A DNA stretch of 64,000 bases from Sclerodactyla briareus. Lineage: Eukaryota > Echinodermata > Holothuroidea > Dendrochirotida > Sclerodactylidae. The stretch is from NCBI GenBank assembly GCA_026419785.1, contig JAODTK010004443.1:248001-312000 (forward strand), read 5' to 3'. The notes beneath the pieces were generated by a model, which worked only from the letters and a program-made list of their open reading frames with translations, searched no databases and had not been told where the DNA came from. Position 1 is the stretch's first letter; each line of letters begins with the position of its first letter. Made by a program: the position numbers and the translations under genes. This document shows positions 36,595 to 49,300 of the stretch, one piece after another.

Positions 36595-37205
36595 TCCTTT
36601 TTAATTTCTCTGCCTTCAGCCCTGTAATATGAAAACTTCATAAAGCGACCACGGAAAAGCAGAAAGAAGGAGGAGTCGCTGGGACGTCTACTTTCATACC
36701 CGAGTAGGTCTGTAAAGTAAAAGGTGTCGTTGTAACGAAATCAAGCGTAATCGCTCGCCCCACCCCCCTTCTCAATCATTTCACAATCATCAAATACCAA
36801 AATCCAATAATCATTCGCAAGCTGAAAACTTGTGGGATCATAAGGTTTTCACACTTTATTACTGTTCCTTATTGCCTTCCCCGAGAAATTGGAACAAATT
36901 GATGGATTCGCTTGGCATTTTTTTTGACAAATTATAAAATGTTTACTGTCAGCGAACACCTATTTCCTCCAAGTATATTCTCTGGTAAACACAGAGACGT
37001 AACGTAATACAGCTGAGTGGTGTCAGATTTTTGGTGATCCCCTATTTTCTTTATATACATGATGGATGGATCTGTTCTCGTCCCTTGTATGTTTCTGCAC
37101 TGTTGGGACAGGTGGAGCAGAACGAGTGTGTGGAACGCACTTGGGAGTGGTTACACACTTATGCTTGCATCTTTTTGAAGGACATGGTTACTACCGATTG
37201 CATTC
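36595..37205 (+). repeat. Left arm of long inverted repeat
   Basis: Matches the reverse complement of 39110-39785 over about 600 bp with substitutions and small indels. Matching blocks include TGAAAACTTCATAAAGCGA (36629), AAGGAGGAGTCGCTGG (36666), AACGAAATCAAGCGTAA (36734), GACAAATTATAAA (36925), GCGAACACCTATT (36952) and TATACATGATGGATGG (37054). A 71-codon ORF at 37031-37246 lies across the inner end of the arm but is not conserved as protein in the other arm. Confidence 0.8.
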
Positions 37206-39109
37206 TCGACGATGAATACTTAGCAGCAACGTGGCATACTTGCTAACTTGACGAATAATAACATACATTTTTATACACAGCTAGGAGAATGCTATCCCGA
37301 GTATAGCACTTCTTCGGAAAGATATAACGGTATAGCATTGACAGATTGTAATGCAAGGATGCTGGGCATACTCGATCTCCTATATAAGAAAACATTTTAG
37401 TAAAGCCGGGGGGTCTTTACTTTTACAGAAAACAGGCCCGTCGAATGATCATATTTGAACCACATTCGTCTGAATCGCGTGCAAAACGGTTCTGGAAACA
37501 ACGCAAAGTGAGGCCGCCCAGGCCAGGAGTCACAGCACCTAAACTACTTCTTAATATATACATTTCTACCTGTCCTTTTAAAACGGAAACAAGGGGGGTC
37601 AAAACGTTATTGTTTTTTTTACTTGTAATGTCAGAAAGCTTTAGTGTAAATAGATGCAGTAGGTGATGGTTATTATTCGTTTATTATCAAAATATCTTAT
37701 TGGTTTTCCCTCGAGTTGGTTGCACCGTGCCGATTTATATACTATATAAGAACTATCCCACACCTAACCATTATTTGCATATAATTCGGCCAACCAGACC
37801 AGTAAGTACCAATGATTTTAATTTACACAACGTTTCCCGCGATTCTTACATCCAACCGGTGTATATTATTTATGACGTATTGACATGTTACAGATGTTAT
37901 TTTCAAGGTGAACGCCACGCATGGACCGAAGCAATTAGGGAAATTAAAATTTAAATGAAATTATAGGTATCAGAACAAATGCTGCGATCCTCCTTTAGGC
38001 ATTGATTTTCACGTTGTTTAGCCTAAATAATATTTTGGTGATGATCTAATTCTTCTAATCCCCCCAGTCTGCCGGGAACAGGCATAGCTTTATCTGTGTG
38101 GTGGATAGGTACTCCAATGGTGGATAGGTACTTCATTAGGTAATTTTATTACTGGGAAGTTACAGGCAGTAGTTATAGGTAGCTTGGTAGGTATAGGTAG
38201 GTAGGTATATGCATGGTATACATATATACATTCAGGTGTGGGTAGATATAGGTAGGTGTAGATTGATATATAGTGGCCGAACATTGCAAACTTCACACAC
38301 ACCTGTATAGTCACAAATCACACATTTTCTTTAAAATGGGCAAAAATCATCGAAATTGTGGAATTTAGAGGGGAAAATGCATTTGGGGCAATTTTCACTA
38401 TTTTCCAAGATATTTGCTAATTCCAATGGCTGAATGATTTCAAAACATAAGGGTTTCCAGAGTTTATGCTCGAAATTTCTATGAATGTGATTTTTGTTTT
38501 GTTTAGGTTGTCTATATTTTACACTCTAGATTGCATCGACGACCACCTAGATATGCCAGAATTACCCCCTGAGACCAGGTGAAATAACAAAACTATGTTT
38601 CCAAGCAGAGGAGTCATTAAGGTGTACTACTGAATTTGCTGAATTGCATCTGAGATCACTTGGAAAGGCGGAACAATCCAAAAGGGAATGGGACCCTCAT
38701 TAGATTCATTCTCACAGGTCAGTCCTCATTGTAAACAGTTAGGCAGCATCAAAAACAACTTTTCTAACGCCACTGTTTACGAAGGCTACAAAGTACAATA
38801 ACTTACAATATTCGCAACACACTTATCGTTGATCGTAATATCTATTCATAAATGACACTAATTGAACAGAATTACATTCATGCGGGTTCAAATTTTAGTA
38901 ACATTTTGCTCTTCAATTATTTCTTTTTTATTTCTTGTCCTCATTACCGATTGTATTGGACCTTCCAACGTGTCACTGTCTGATAACTCATCATCTAAGT
39001 GCGTAGGGCAATATAATTAGTGTACATATATATTCAAGTACTACAATTCCTAAAAAAAAAAAAAAAAAAAACGGATAAGTAATATTGCAAGTTGGGCTCA
39101 AATCATATT
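37206..39109. other. Spacer between inverted arms; no transposase
   Basis: About 1.9 kb. Contains an irregular TAGG/GGTA microsatellite at about 38100-38265 and a run of 20 A at 39052-39071. Short ORFs (for example plus 37700-37954) are unrecognised. If this is a transposon, it is non-autonomous. Confidence 0.5.
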
Positions 39110-39785
39110 TGCAATCATTTTAATCTCACAGCGACCATATTCTTTAACAAATAAAGAAGTCCGTACCTTCCCCAAAACTCCTGTCAAGTGCGTCACATCT
39201 CTTTCTGCTCCACTGGGCCTAATAGTGCAAAATAATTTGCGCAAGTATCTTGCACAACTCCCAACGAAACAGGTTACCAGAACAGGCCCATCCATCATGT
39301 ATATCATTAATAAGGGATCACAAAGAACCTGAAACCACTCCACTTGTATTAACGTTACACCTCTATGCCGACAAGGGACATATACCGTGGATACTGGGAA
39401 TAGGTGTTCGCAGAAAGAAAAAACATGATTTATAATTTGTCAGAATTTTGCAGCGCGAATCAGTCAATTTTGTTCCAGTTTTTCAGGGAGCCCGATGGTA
39501 TCAATAATAAGTTTCCCAACTTTATGCTCCGCGAAGTTTGCAGCACGCAAACAATTATTGGGTTCTAGTATATTGATTGTTGAGGGATGGTTCGGGGAAT
39601 ATTGCGAGCGGTTTACGCTTGATTTCGTTAAAACGACACCTTTCACTTTACAGCCGACTCGCGAATGAAAATTAGGCGTTCCAGCGACTCCTCCTTCTTC
39701 CTTCCTGTTCTTCCGCGATCGCTTTATAAAGTTTTCATGTTACAGAGCTGAAGGCAAAGAAATAAAAATAAAAGAACTCTTAGGA
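39110..39785 (-). repeat. Right arm of long inverted repeat
   Basis: Reverse complement of 36595-37205. From outside inwards it shows GCCTTCAGCTCTGTAACATG, GTCGCTGGAACG, AACGAAATCAAGCGTAA, GGAACAAAATTGACTGATTCG, GCGAACACCTATT and TATACATGATGGATGG, in the same order as the left arm. The 81-codon minus-strand ORF at 39098-39343 is in this arm and does not align in frame with the left-arm ORF, arguing against a coding function. Confidence 0.8.
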
Positions 39786-40307
39786 AAAACTGGGTCTCGA
39801 CAATAACTCCGGGTTATAAATTGCACAGAATTCGGTCATGGGATACCCGAGGGAATTATTTGTCGCCTACGGTAAACTCCCGTCAAATTGCGAGCAGAGA
39901 GGCGAGAAGACAGCAAGGAGGAAGGAAGGAAAGATGACCGACGGAAAGGGGGCGAGTCATCTCTATAACTGAGGGCCATGTTTATCCTAACGATCAAATC
40001 TTTTTCTTTGCCCCGTTATGAGGAGAGGCAGTTACTCGACGGGTTTCCCTGGCCGGTCAATATTGAGCTGATTTTAGCCGGCGGGTACAAGCATGAACCC
40101 CCTCCCCACTGCATGAACGACATAAACCACTGAACAAATTGATTTCGCGGGATGATACAATCGAGACTAACTTAACCCGTATTTTAACTTCCACTCTTAT
40201 TTTTACTAGGCATAATACGAGAGAGGTCGTCCGATGGATGGAAAGTGCAGCCGAAGGCTGAGAGAACAGGAAGAGAAAGGTATTAGCTATGCAGTCTCTG
40301 GGAATGA
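39786..40307. other. No recognisable gene; purine-rich patch
   Basis: A GGAAGGAAGGAAAG purine-rich patch lies near 39919-39935. Nothing else is recognisable. Confidence 0.4.
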
Positions 40308-40487
40308 AAAATAATGATAGATGTAGAAGTTTACTGGAATACATCTTGTGTCACTCTCGTCTTGTGCGATCGGATACGGGACGTTCAAACACTTTTCTGA
40401 AAAAAGGAGAAAAGTATCCGAGAACGAAATATAATGATAGATGTATACGTTTACTGGAATTACGTCTTGTGTATCTCATCTTGTGCA
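40308..40487 (+). repeat. Direct duplication, ~57 bp at ~122-bp spacing
   Basis: AATGATAGATGTAGAAGTTT-ACTGGAAT (40310) recurs as AATGATAGATGTATACGTTT-ACTGGAAT (40432), each followed by (A)C(A/G)TCTTGTGT and TC(G/A)TCTTGTGC. The intervening sequence has ACTTTTCTGAAAAAAGGAG, and ACTTTTCT recurs after the second copy, so the full unit is about 122 bp. Confidence 0.75.
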
Positions 40488-40644
40488 CTTTTCTAACCCA
40501 GAGAAAAACCCTCCTTAATCGACCTGGCAAACTCGTTTAAATGATAAACACGTGTGTCGAGTCGTAAACTACTGTATTTGAGGGCGGAACGAATAAAATT
40601 CAAGTACTGATCATAATTGTTTAACAAGAGGCAGGATAATGTTT

Positions 40645-41590
40645 TTAGCTGCGGGTAAGCAACTCTACAGGTCATCATGTCTCTCCGTCCGTTCGTCCGT
40701 TCGTTCGTTCGTTCGTCCATTCTGTTCGTCACGTTCATGCGTAACTTCTGAACCGTACATGCGATCAGGTTGAAACTTGGTGGGTGGATGAAGCAAGCCA
40801 CTGGCTAAGCTGGGTAACATTTTTGTTCCATAATGTGATGAAATTTTAATTAAATCCAATTAATTACCCCGATAAGTCTGCATTCGTAACTTCTGAACCG
40901 TACATGCAATCAGGTTGAAACTTGGTGGGGGATTATATAAAGATGCCATGGCTAGGCTGAGTTAAGGTTTTTGTGTTTTTTGGCATAGTGTGATTAGATT
41001 TTAATTGAATCCAATTAATTACCCCGATAAGTCTGCATTCGTAACTTCTGAACCGTACATGCAATCAGGTTGAAACTTGGTGGGTGGATGAAGCAAGCCA
41101 CTGGCTAAGCTGGGTAACATTTTTGTTTGCATAATGTGATGAAATTTTAATTAAATCCAATTAATTACCCCAAGTTGTACACTGCGCCCTTCCCATTGAA
41201 CTCTCTTTGAGAGTGGTTTGTTTACATTATTCCCTCGAGCTTCAGACTTGGCTGCTAGTATGGGGGGGGACTGTTTAATTGGTTTGTCAGCATGAGGGTG
41301 GCTGTAATACAGGGAATGGGGGATTTCCACTGTTCATTGCTACAGGCTTAGGAGTGCGTGGTACCACATAAAGTTTTTGTGGGTACATATAGCTAATATA
41401 CAGGCTAGGAATGAGTTGTGCTGGTTTTGTGCTGGGCACTGATAGCAATTACTAGGCTAATGTTTTAAACATGTTCCAAGCCATTCCAAGGTGATGACAG
41501 AGGTCAGCAGGTCAGTAAAGGTCAATTAAATTGAACAAACCATAAATGTGGATTGGTGAAGAACATATACAGTGTATTCGCCACAGCATT
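40645..41590 (+). repeat. (TTCG)n-containing dispersed repeat, plus-strand copy B
   Basis: The fullest of three copies. Blocks: GCTGCGGGTAAGCAACTCTA, a (TTCG)n tract at 40690-40717, then three ~150-bp subunits each with ACTTCTGAACCGTACATGC and AGGTTGAAACTTGGTGGG (40768, 40913, 41068) and TTAAATCCAATTAATTACCCC. A unique 3' part follows with CCCATTGAACTCTC, TTACATTATTCCCTCGAG and GGTCAATTAAATTGAAC. Subunit 1 and subunit 3 are almost identical, which points to recent unequal exchange or gene conversion. Confidence 0.85.
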
Positions 41591-41984
41591 CAGCACCCCA
41601 CCCCCCCCCCTCCACATGGAGTGATAGAATGTGTGGTCTGCGGTACCCCCCCCCCTTCCCCCGCCCCCATTTCTCGTACATAGGCGGACTCTGTAGACAA
41701 GGACCGTGTAACACTTTTTATAAACACTAATAAGGAATTAAACACTTTCCATAAATATTCAGCAACACTCTGTAGCACTTATCACTCTAAACGTTCATTA
41801 TTCAAACACGATTTCATTATCTGCGAAAACCATTGAAAAAATGGCACTAACCCACTAGTATAGTGTACTCCAGAGTGAACTACACACTATACCTCCGATA
41901 ACCGCGAAATGTATTGTTACATATTGTCTAGTCTAATTCGGGGTTCTCAGCATGTTTTAAAAAAAAAACGTTCGTGTTTTGACT
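41591..41984. other. C-rich tracts, otherwise unannotated
   Basis: C runs at about 41600-41611 and 41646-41654. No gene. Confidence 0.5.
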
Positions 41985-42532
41985 GACATCTCAGAATTTA
42001 TGAAAGATGTTGGGTAGCCGTTGACGACAGTGCTGTTGATATAATTTCCCTAGACTTACAAAAAGAGTACATGAGCGTCTCTTGAAAAAAGTTCGGCATA
42101 AGGGGAATGTTCTTGTCAGCCAGTGGCTTCTCACTAGGGAACAACGAGTTGCCATCAATAGCGTCGTCTCCTTTGCCCCAAAAGTCACTTGTGATGTTCC
42201 CCAAAGATCGGTTCTTGGGCTTTACTTTTTCTGGCGTATATTGACAATTTCGAAGATTCGGTGCATTCCAGAGTTAAAGTTTGCGGACGATACCAAGTGT
42301 ATCGGGAGGTTGCTTCGAACGTAGATTTTGCAATTGTCCGAAGGGATCTTGATATTATCTCCAAATGGTCTTCCGATTGGCAAATGTTTCAATGGCCGAT
42401 GAGTGCAAAGTTATGCATGCTAGTTTCCACAATCGCAACGTTTCATTAGAGTTATATGGGCAAAATATTCATCAAGTGAATTCAAAGAGGGATCTCGGAG
42501 TTCACTTTGAAGAATACTGTGTTTCAGCTAAA
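41985..42532 (+). mobile_element. LINE RT fragment, same family as the 9.3-11.6 kb copy
   Basis: From left to right: an FMKDV-type block and degraded A-motif region (42000-42080), SQWLLTREQRVAINS and a VPQ-SVLG motif (42190-42220), catalytic FADD within LKFADDTKCIG (42280-42291, intact in frame 42082-42324), LDIISKWSSDWQM (42350 region) and KVMHASFHN plus VNSKRDLGVHFEE. Shared ISKIRCIPE and LDIISK with the 9-11 kb copy show the same family. Three frames are needed to read it. Homology ends at a 15-base G run (42533-42547). Confidence 0.88.
42082..42324 (+). pseudogene. LINE RT palm fragment with intact FADD
   Basis: An 80-codon segment containing WLLTREQRVAINS, a damaged PQGSVLG (PQRSVLG) and KFADDTKCIGRL. 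The two catalytic aspartates are retained, but upstream A motif and downstream thumb are in other frames. Confidence 0.85.
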
Positions 42533-42547
42533 GGGGGGGGGGGGGGG

Positions 42548-43865
42548 TACCGGTATATTGCACTTGAAAATCCATGTTATTTAATCCCCGATTTATCAAG
42601 ACTGCACCCTCATAACCCATAACGAAACTTCTATTTTGGACCCGTTATTTTATTTTAGGTAATTTAATTTTAATTTGTAACCCTCCTCCTCCCTGATCAT
42701 CATTCTTCACAATCCCTATTTGACCCCAATTGCAAGGAAGTTTTTTTTTTAGTTTCACTTTGTTACATGAATTGAGACTATCCGACCATTCCAAAAATGT
42801 GTAAGAAGGCAAGATTTGGCAAAAACCAAACGGAAATAAAATAGTTTTTTTCACAAAAATTAAAAGGACGAACACGGATCGTGACTTGGCTTGTAACAAA
42901 ATGTGAAGTCATTCGTTCATTGCAATCACCACAAAATAAAAAGAGGGATAACAAGTTTTCTCGCGAAAATCTACTTTTTTTGGACACACATCCGGTGCAT
43001 GCAGTATATGTTATAAATTTAAATTAAGGACTCCATTGTTATTGTTCTAGTACTTGAGATCTGAACCCTAATTTGAACAATATACTATTGTTAAAGTTAC
43101 ATCTACCGATCGAGGTCTGGCGTGCAGAAATCGTAATTTACTTCCGAGGACTAGACCTGTAACGGCGGGACAAAATTTCCCTGTCTATTCAACTACATGT
43201 TCATTGTGTCATTCGAGGTTGTTCAGTAAACACTTCTGCGGCAGTACTACGCTCTATTGCAAAACTCGCAGCAATAACATCTGTTAAATTTCTTATTAGG
43301 ATTCTAAAATCTTCAAGTCCGTAATCAATCAGCGCCAAATAGATCGTACCCGTAGGGCCGTTACAACTGAAAGGCCTGATAAATGTTGTTTTGTACCAAA
43401 GAGTGACCCTTAACTCTGCCCACATTAAGGTGTTTGCCTTTGGTGACGAGGACTTACTAGCAAAAGGTTCAATTCTGCACATTTTTCTCAGCAACATTCC
43501 CATGATTGAATCTGAAAGCCCGGCTACTGTAGCATTATTTTATCATAATATTGGTAAACATCCTGCATTCATACACGCAAGGAGGTTACAACACGACAAC
43601 TATAGACGCTCATATCGTATACAGCGAAACTGGTAGGGATTCGGGGAAAATGCGTGTTCACCTGTCATCCTGTGTAAAATCCAATCAGTGTACGGTTAAT
43701 GAAACGAATACACTATACAACTGAAGCTAACTTCCTTGTATGGCACATTTTAGTATTGGACTCAATAATAGTGATTTTGATATAGCCTGCTGGGCGAATG
43801 GATACGAATGGGAGGAACTGATGTACCATTCATAACTATGCACAAAAAAAAAGAAATACATAGTG
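42548..43865. other. Unannotated; overlapping open stretches on both strands
   Basis: A 100-codon minus-strand stretch (43201-43503) with protein-like composition (GTIYLALIDYGLEDFRIL) overlaps an 81-codon plus-strand stretch (43391-43636). I recognise neither, and there is no splice or promoter evidence that would decide. Confidence 0.35.
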
Positions 43866-44105
43866 CACCCAGGATGAGTATGCTTAGGACCCACGGCTTG
43901 GGGTTCGAATCCTGGGCGAGGCGTGTTGGTTCTTTCCTCTAGGCAGGAAGGGTTAAATATCGGCTTCCAGGTGCCCGATAATGGGGAAAATTCAGATGGA
44001 CCCGAACCTCTAGCTTCCGATCATCGCGCCCGGGTTATTCTGGCTGCTGCTGTGTCCAAGACCACTTAGCTTGGTGTTCGCACTTACAAAATTTTCATTA
44101 AATAG
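43866..44105 (+). mobile_element. SINE-like element with tRNA-type B box
   Basis: GGTTCGAATCC at 43902-43912 is a canonical RNA polymerase III B box. It is flanked by CCCAGGA (43868) and CCTGGGC (43911), which can pair. The A box region is degraded. The following ~190 bp (ACCTCTAGCTTCCGATCATC, GGCTGCTGCTGTGTCC) would be the SINE body. The predicted cloverleaf is incomplete, so it is not called a tRNA. Confidence 0.45.
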
Positions 44106-44358
44106 ATAATTGCACTCCTCATTATCCTTAACATAACATGTCACAGGTCAGCACGGGAGTAGAGAATAACAAGAAATGTCGGCAAAAAATGGTATGTTGC
44201 GGGCAAGCACTGGAGGCCATCAGTTACCCCAAACCAATTTGCCCTGTGAGCATTTTCACCATTAGTTTAAGATAAGAAGTGATTAAAGACCACTGTTGTG
44301 GGTGCACATATGTGCATAGAAAGGTGCTGCCAAGCAACTGAGACGAGACCAAAGTTTG

Positions 44359-44512
44359 GCTCGCAGCTGAAACTGAGTATGTGTGTGGCTCGCAGATGAA
44401 ACTGGTACTGTGTTGTGACTCGCAGCGATAACTGATTACTGTGTGTGGCTCGCAGCTGATAACTGAGTACTGTGTGTGGCTCGCACGCTGCTAAACTGAG
44501 TACTTGTCACAC
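44359..44512 (+). repeat. ~30-bp minisatellite, 5 copies
   Basis: GGCTCGCAG-(CTG)-AAACTGAGTACTGTGTGT repeats begin at 44359, 44388, 44418, 44448 and 44479 (spacing 29-31 bp) with one or two differences each. Confidence 0.88.
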
Positions 44513-46258
44513 CGTGTTCAGCGTTTAACAGCGTTTGAATTAAAGTTATGACAATAGTGTATTCAAATATGTCTGTATGTGCCTAATTTCTGAAGGAAGC
44601 AATACCGGTAACCCGTGATTGTAATTGAAGCTCGTTAGAGTTCCTCATTCTTAGACTATAGAACAATACAGCCATGACATGATATACTATGTTTATGCGT
44701 ACATGAAGATTATGATCTCTGTCGAATACGACTTATGCGAAATCAGCCTTTTCTATTTCCCTTACATCACGACATCACGCCAAACCAAATATATTCGCCT
44801 ACCAAACAATTATTTTATTTTTTTTTTTTTTTTTTTTTTGTTTTTTTTCTTTATTTTTTTACCACTAATAAAAATTAGTGATGTCTTTATACTTTTGAAT
44901 AGCAACATCTATCCTGCTGGCAAAGATCTTTTACTTTAATTGATTTTCAATAGGTGAGGGTCCTCGAACGGTGAAAGCGTTAACAGACTTGCTAATGTCG
45001 ATTGCCGTAGTACGAAACATACATATATCTCGCAGATAAAAGTTAAAAAAAACTAAAGTGAAATCCTGGATAATAGGCGGCGCCCGTAATGACTTTTGGC
45101 AGCCTTCGAGTTCCGTAGAGGAACCTAAATTCAATTCATTTCATCCTTTTGAACATTAGTCACGAATGCGCATACACACGAACACACAGACACACGCATA
45201 CACCACAGGTGATTATTGAACGGTTCTACATGTGTTAAGGTTATCTGAGGCGTGACAATTCGAATTGGATCGGAGCTTCATTGATAGCTGAAAGCCAGTT
45301 CAAACCTTCAAATCGGCACCACCTTGAAATCTTGAAATGTTAATTACCGCATTATGATTTTAAGGGCAACGAAGAATCGAATGTGTATATAGTCGAACTG
45401 TGTGTGAATTCGAGTATCTTGGTAATGATGCGTATATGCGTGGGTAATCTTGCTGCATGAACTCCCCGTAAAGGCTAGTAGAATTCAGTTACGTAGGAGC
45501 GGGGTAGTATATTAGTGATTGGCGGTATTACTTTTCCCCACCACAATTACTTCCTTGCGAAAACGTACCGCTGTAAACTTTACATGGAGATAAGAGTAAA
45601 TTATGGACCATACAAAAATACTGCCTAATTACCTGTTTATTCTTCTTAACATAATAGGGTTCGATTCGGATCACCATTTCCGGAACCCAACCCTAGAACC
45701 ATCTTATTATATTTACAAGTCCTGTAGGACAACTTAGTTACATAAACATTCGAAGAGCCAACATGCCGGCCGATACGAAAGCGATGGGCGATTTCTGGTT
45801 ATGGCACGGCTCCCGATTATTATTCAACATAAAGAGGAATGTAGGATAGGTAGCGTTTTTATTTTAGGTCAATGGTGAAGCAATCATGTATATCTTTGTT
45901 GCTGTTACCTACTTCAAACATTAAACTGGTAGCATACTTATTTCTCGATGGAGCGCTCCTTGAACAACAGGGACGAGTATATCCGTGTTGATGGTTATAC
46001 CAGCAGCCTCTCCCCTTCTTCCATATGTAGGACACTCGGTACATGCCATGTGAGGGTGGTATAGTCAATTCTGACTTTTGTCTTGGGAAAAATCCACCTA
46101 GCACAATAATTTGTATTTTCCAGTTTAGGATGTTTCAACATCCTCGCCCAAATGCGACCTGAGATGATGCGACAAAAATCCATGCGTGTTTCTGAAAATC
46201 TCTCTCTTGAAAAAAAAAAAAAAAGGAAGAATTGCATTCCAGATCCAGAGATGCCTTA
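44513..46258. other. Unannotated; T-rich tract
   Basis: A T-rich tract (44813-44868) with few interruptions, next to a short CACTAAT-AAAA-ATTAGTG stem at 44869-44882 or nearby. A weak CA-rich patch is at 45165-45205. No gene is recognised. Confidence 0.4.
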
Positions 46259-46261
46259 GCG

Positions 46262-46374
46262 CTAACACTGGTACACTGGTCCTGGTACGGTACATGGTTA
46301 CACTGGTCATGGTACACACTGGTAACTGGTACACTGGTACACACTGTACACTGGTACACTGGTACATGATTATC
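46262..46374. repeat. CTGGTACA-type minisatellite
   Basis: Variants of ACACTGGTAC and ACTGGTCATGGTAC are repeated irregularly about ten times. GGTACC-like self-complementarity gives hairpin potential. Overlapping minus-strand ORFs are rich in Val-Pro-Val-Tyr-Gln and are artefacts. Confidence 0.85.
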
Positions 46375-49300
46375 ATTTGAATTTGGGGACATGTACGTCT
46401 GTCTTGGTAGATGCAATTTCAAAATGACCAAGTGATATGAATACGGCACCACCGCACATCATGTACAGGTTTGTAGTATTGTTGAGCACCATATGTTCTT
46501 GTTGTTTTTTAAACACCTAAGACTATGTTAACGAATATTTACATCGTGGAAAATTGCAAAGCACATCAGTCACGGTGTTTTTTTTTTAGCAGACTAACAT
46601 AGGTTCTTCCCTGCGGATTCCCCATAATTCATTATCAGTACATTTGAAGTGCAGCTCACTATAATCGGGAGGTTTGGTGCTCTCCGGTAACCTTACTTAT
46701 ATAAATTTTATGCTCTCTAAATATCTTACGCCAGACCTGTGACTGTAAGTCGCGTCAACGTGTTTATGTTTTTTCTTTACGGTAACATTGAGGGACGATC
46801 CATGTTAAAGCCAGATATCCTTGAGGCGTGCTTGTCCCAGATGAAATACCGACGAAAACGAAAAGTGAAGCCCCCAAAACTTCAACTCCCCGCTGTAAAC
46901 AAAGTGGGCTGGAGGTTCAGCCTATATACCTTAATAAAGCGGCCAATCCTATGGCACACGTCCTCAGAATAATCGCTCTGCAAATTGAAATGATCAGCTG
47001 AGGCGGAAGGTGCGCGCCAAGAAAGATAAAGTGTTTGTTTTGGTAGAAAAGGGGCTCCCTGCTGCCGCTTCTGTCGGCTCAGACTGTTTTTTTTCCCGCG
47101 AGCGCGTAATGGGGCTGGAGAAAGCTTAAATCTTTGAGTGTACGAGAGTGCTGTGAAGCGACGTAGGGAGAAGGAACTACCTAATTGGAGTATAGGTGAG
47201 CCCTAAACGGTCGACCTAATTCCGCAGATACTTTTGAATAATTAGTCTAGTTTTTCGCCTTCTATTTTCCTCGAACCCACGTCATCGTACACAATTGATC
47301 ATGTAAAGCGCAAGAGCAGATGTGTACGCGTAGTCGTTTAGGCTTGTGATCGACAATAGTGTTTATTAAGCGCTCGGTCACGGTTGGTGCTGCTACAAAA
47401 TGCCTACTGTTTTTCAACGAAAATATTGACAAAATTAGAAATAACTGCGGGGTCTTTTATATAGGCTTTCACCGTGCGCGCTGCCACGGGTAAGTAAGCG
47501 TTAGACTGATAGCTAAAGAATTCAGGTTGAGACCTCGTTAATCCAGGGAAGTTGAATAATGGGCAGAGTTACCTAGGGCAAATATTATACTGATGAAGGA
47601 ATATGTGCGCTCCTTATTCAGAAAAGTGCAAGCAAGGGTGCGTAGGCTGGCGGTGAATATCTTCCGTAAATGTACCATATATGGCTCGTGGGAATAGGTT
47701 AATTATTATTAGTATCACAAGATAAAGGACAGGATGATGCAAACAAAAAAGGAAGAGAGCATGTATAAAGCGTTCACGGCTCGATTGATTTCGTGTCACG
47801 TGATCAGCATAAACATGTGTGATATTGGGGTCAACGTATAGCAGGAACGGTACCAAATGCCCCTAACGGCAAGCGGTGTTTTAAATTCGAATATAATTAG
47901 CTGTTGGTAATCAAGAAACGGCTAGTTCCATCAGGATGAGCTGGGGTTCAATGAACAGGAGGGGGTGAAAATGCTTCAAAATCCCAACTGGATAAATAAA
48001 AATCCGCCCAATGGATAAAAAAAAATCGCTGGGTAGGCATAATACGGTGGTGCCCTGTGCAATATGGGACTATTGGCAAAGATCTAAGCGTAGTGCCACT
48101 ATTCGTTGGGGTGTAGCGTACCTGGACATTCTTGAGATAGTGCTTCTCAAATCACTAGAAAATGTCTTCTTCCTGGCTCAATGAAAGGCCAACTCACGAA
48201 GGTTCGTTCAACTTCGTTGCCTGTTCTCGGGTGTTTGAAGGAAATAATTTTGCTCATGAACGTTCACCATGTGCGATTCTGGAGGCAATTATGATGTGAC
48301 CATCTGAGCCACGCGTCACCATCGGCTGGCGCGGAGTAGTCAGAAAATTCTGATCAATCAAAGGCCCTCAGATCACCGGGGAAAGGTCTTTCACAAATAA
48401 CGGAGGGGGTCTAATCATGCATGTCGGGGCCTTTACAATTTTCCTGCATTAATGGACACATTCTTTGTGGGGGGGGGGGGGGGGAGGGCTTAGAATATAA
48501 AGGGGAGACGTTGTCTTCGAACTCGTTCTCTCACAAATGGGAGTGAAATACAGATATTTCATAGAGTATTGATATGAACTATTAAATTGTCGTGAAGGCA
48601 GAGTACTGTGTACTTCTACTTGATAGAGCTGGGATGGGGTTAAAGTCTCCTTAGCTGTTCTTTAGAACAGCCAGGGAGGCGATTTGTAATCGGGTAGGGG
48701 GAATTCATTTACTCGAAGGCATTGCGCCCCGTGGCTGGGGGTACAGGGGGTCGTGTAAGGTAGCCTATAGCTGATAAACGGGAGTACGAAATGCATAAAC
48801 ACTATCTGACTATTCAACCCGAAAATTGATGCGGTTGCGGAAAGGAAGAGGTTGCAAGAGGTGGAACGTCGGCCTTCCACTCGGGTCATACCAAAGACTT
48901 TAAAAATGGTACCTGTTGCCTTCTCGCTGGGCGCTCAGCACAAGGGATTGGAGTAGGGACAAACGAGGGGGGTAGGCAATTGGCAAGTTGCCGTCTCGGC
49001 GTGTGATTACCTCCATCCCCACATTACGATACCGCCGAAGGGGCATTGCCTTATTCTGGGTATCTGGTGAGGGATTCGCAGCTGACATTAGATGCAGTAT
49101 CTCCTCTCACAAATAAAGTTGTATTTTCTTGATGCTCGCTTAGTGGCATCATTGACTGCAGTACCTTTAGGGCGTTTGCGGGAATTTCATGTCGAGGGTC
49201 ATTAGAGGGGCGTAAAGGGGCAAATATGTGAAAAAGCTGTCAAAAATATTGAATGCTACTTCTGCTACAAAGTTGGCTAGATTGCCATGGATGTTTCTTG

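Noticed and set aside
40493-40859. Minus-strand ORFs with NERTNERTN-like text
   Set aside because: Same tetranucleotide repeat as above, in the 40-kb copy.
43866-43925. A functional tRNA gene at the GGTTCGAATCC box
   Set aside because: No convincing A box, D arm or acceptor stem. Treated as SINE-like.
44813-44868. T-rich tract as the poly(A) tail of a minus-strand retroposed gene
   Set aside because: No open or gene-like sequence follows on the minus strand and no target duplication was seen.
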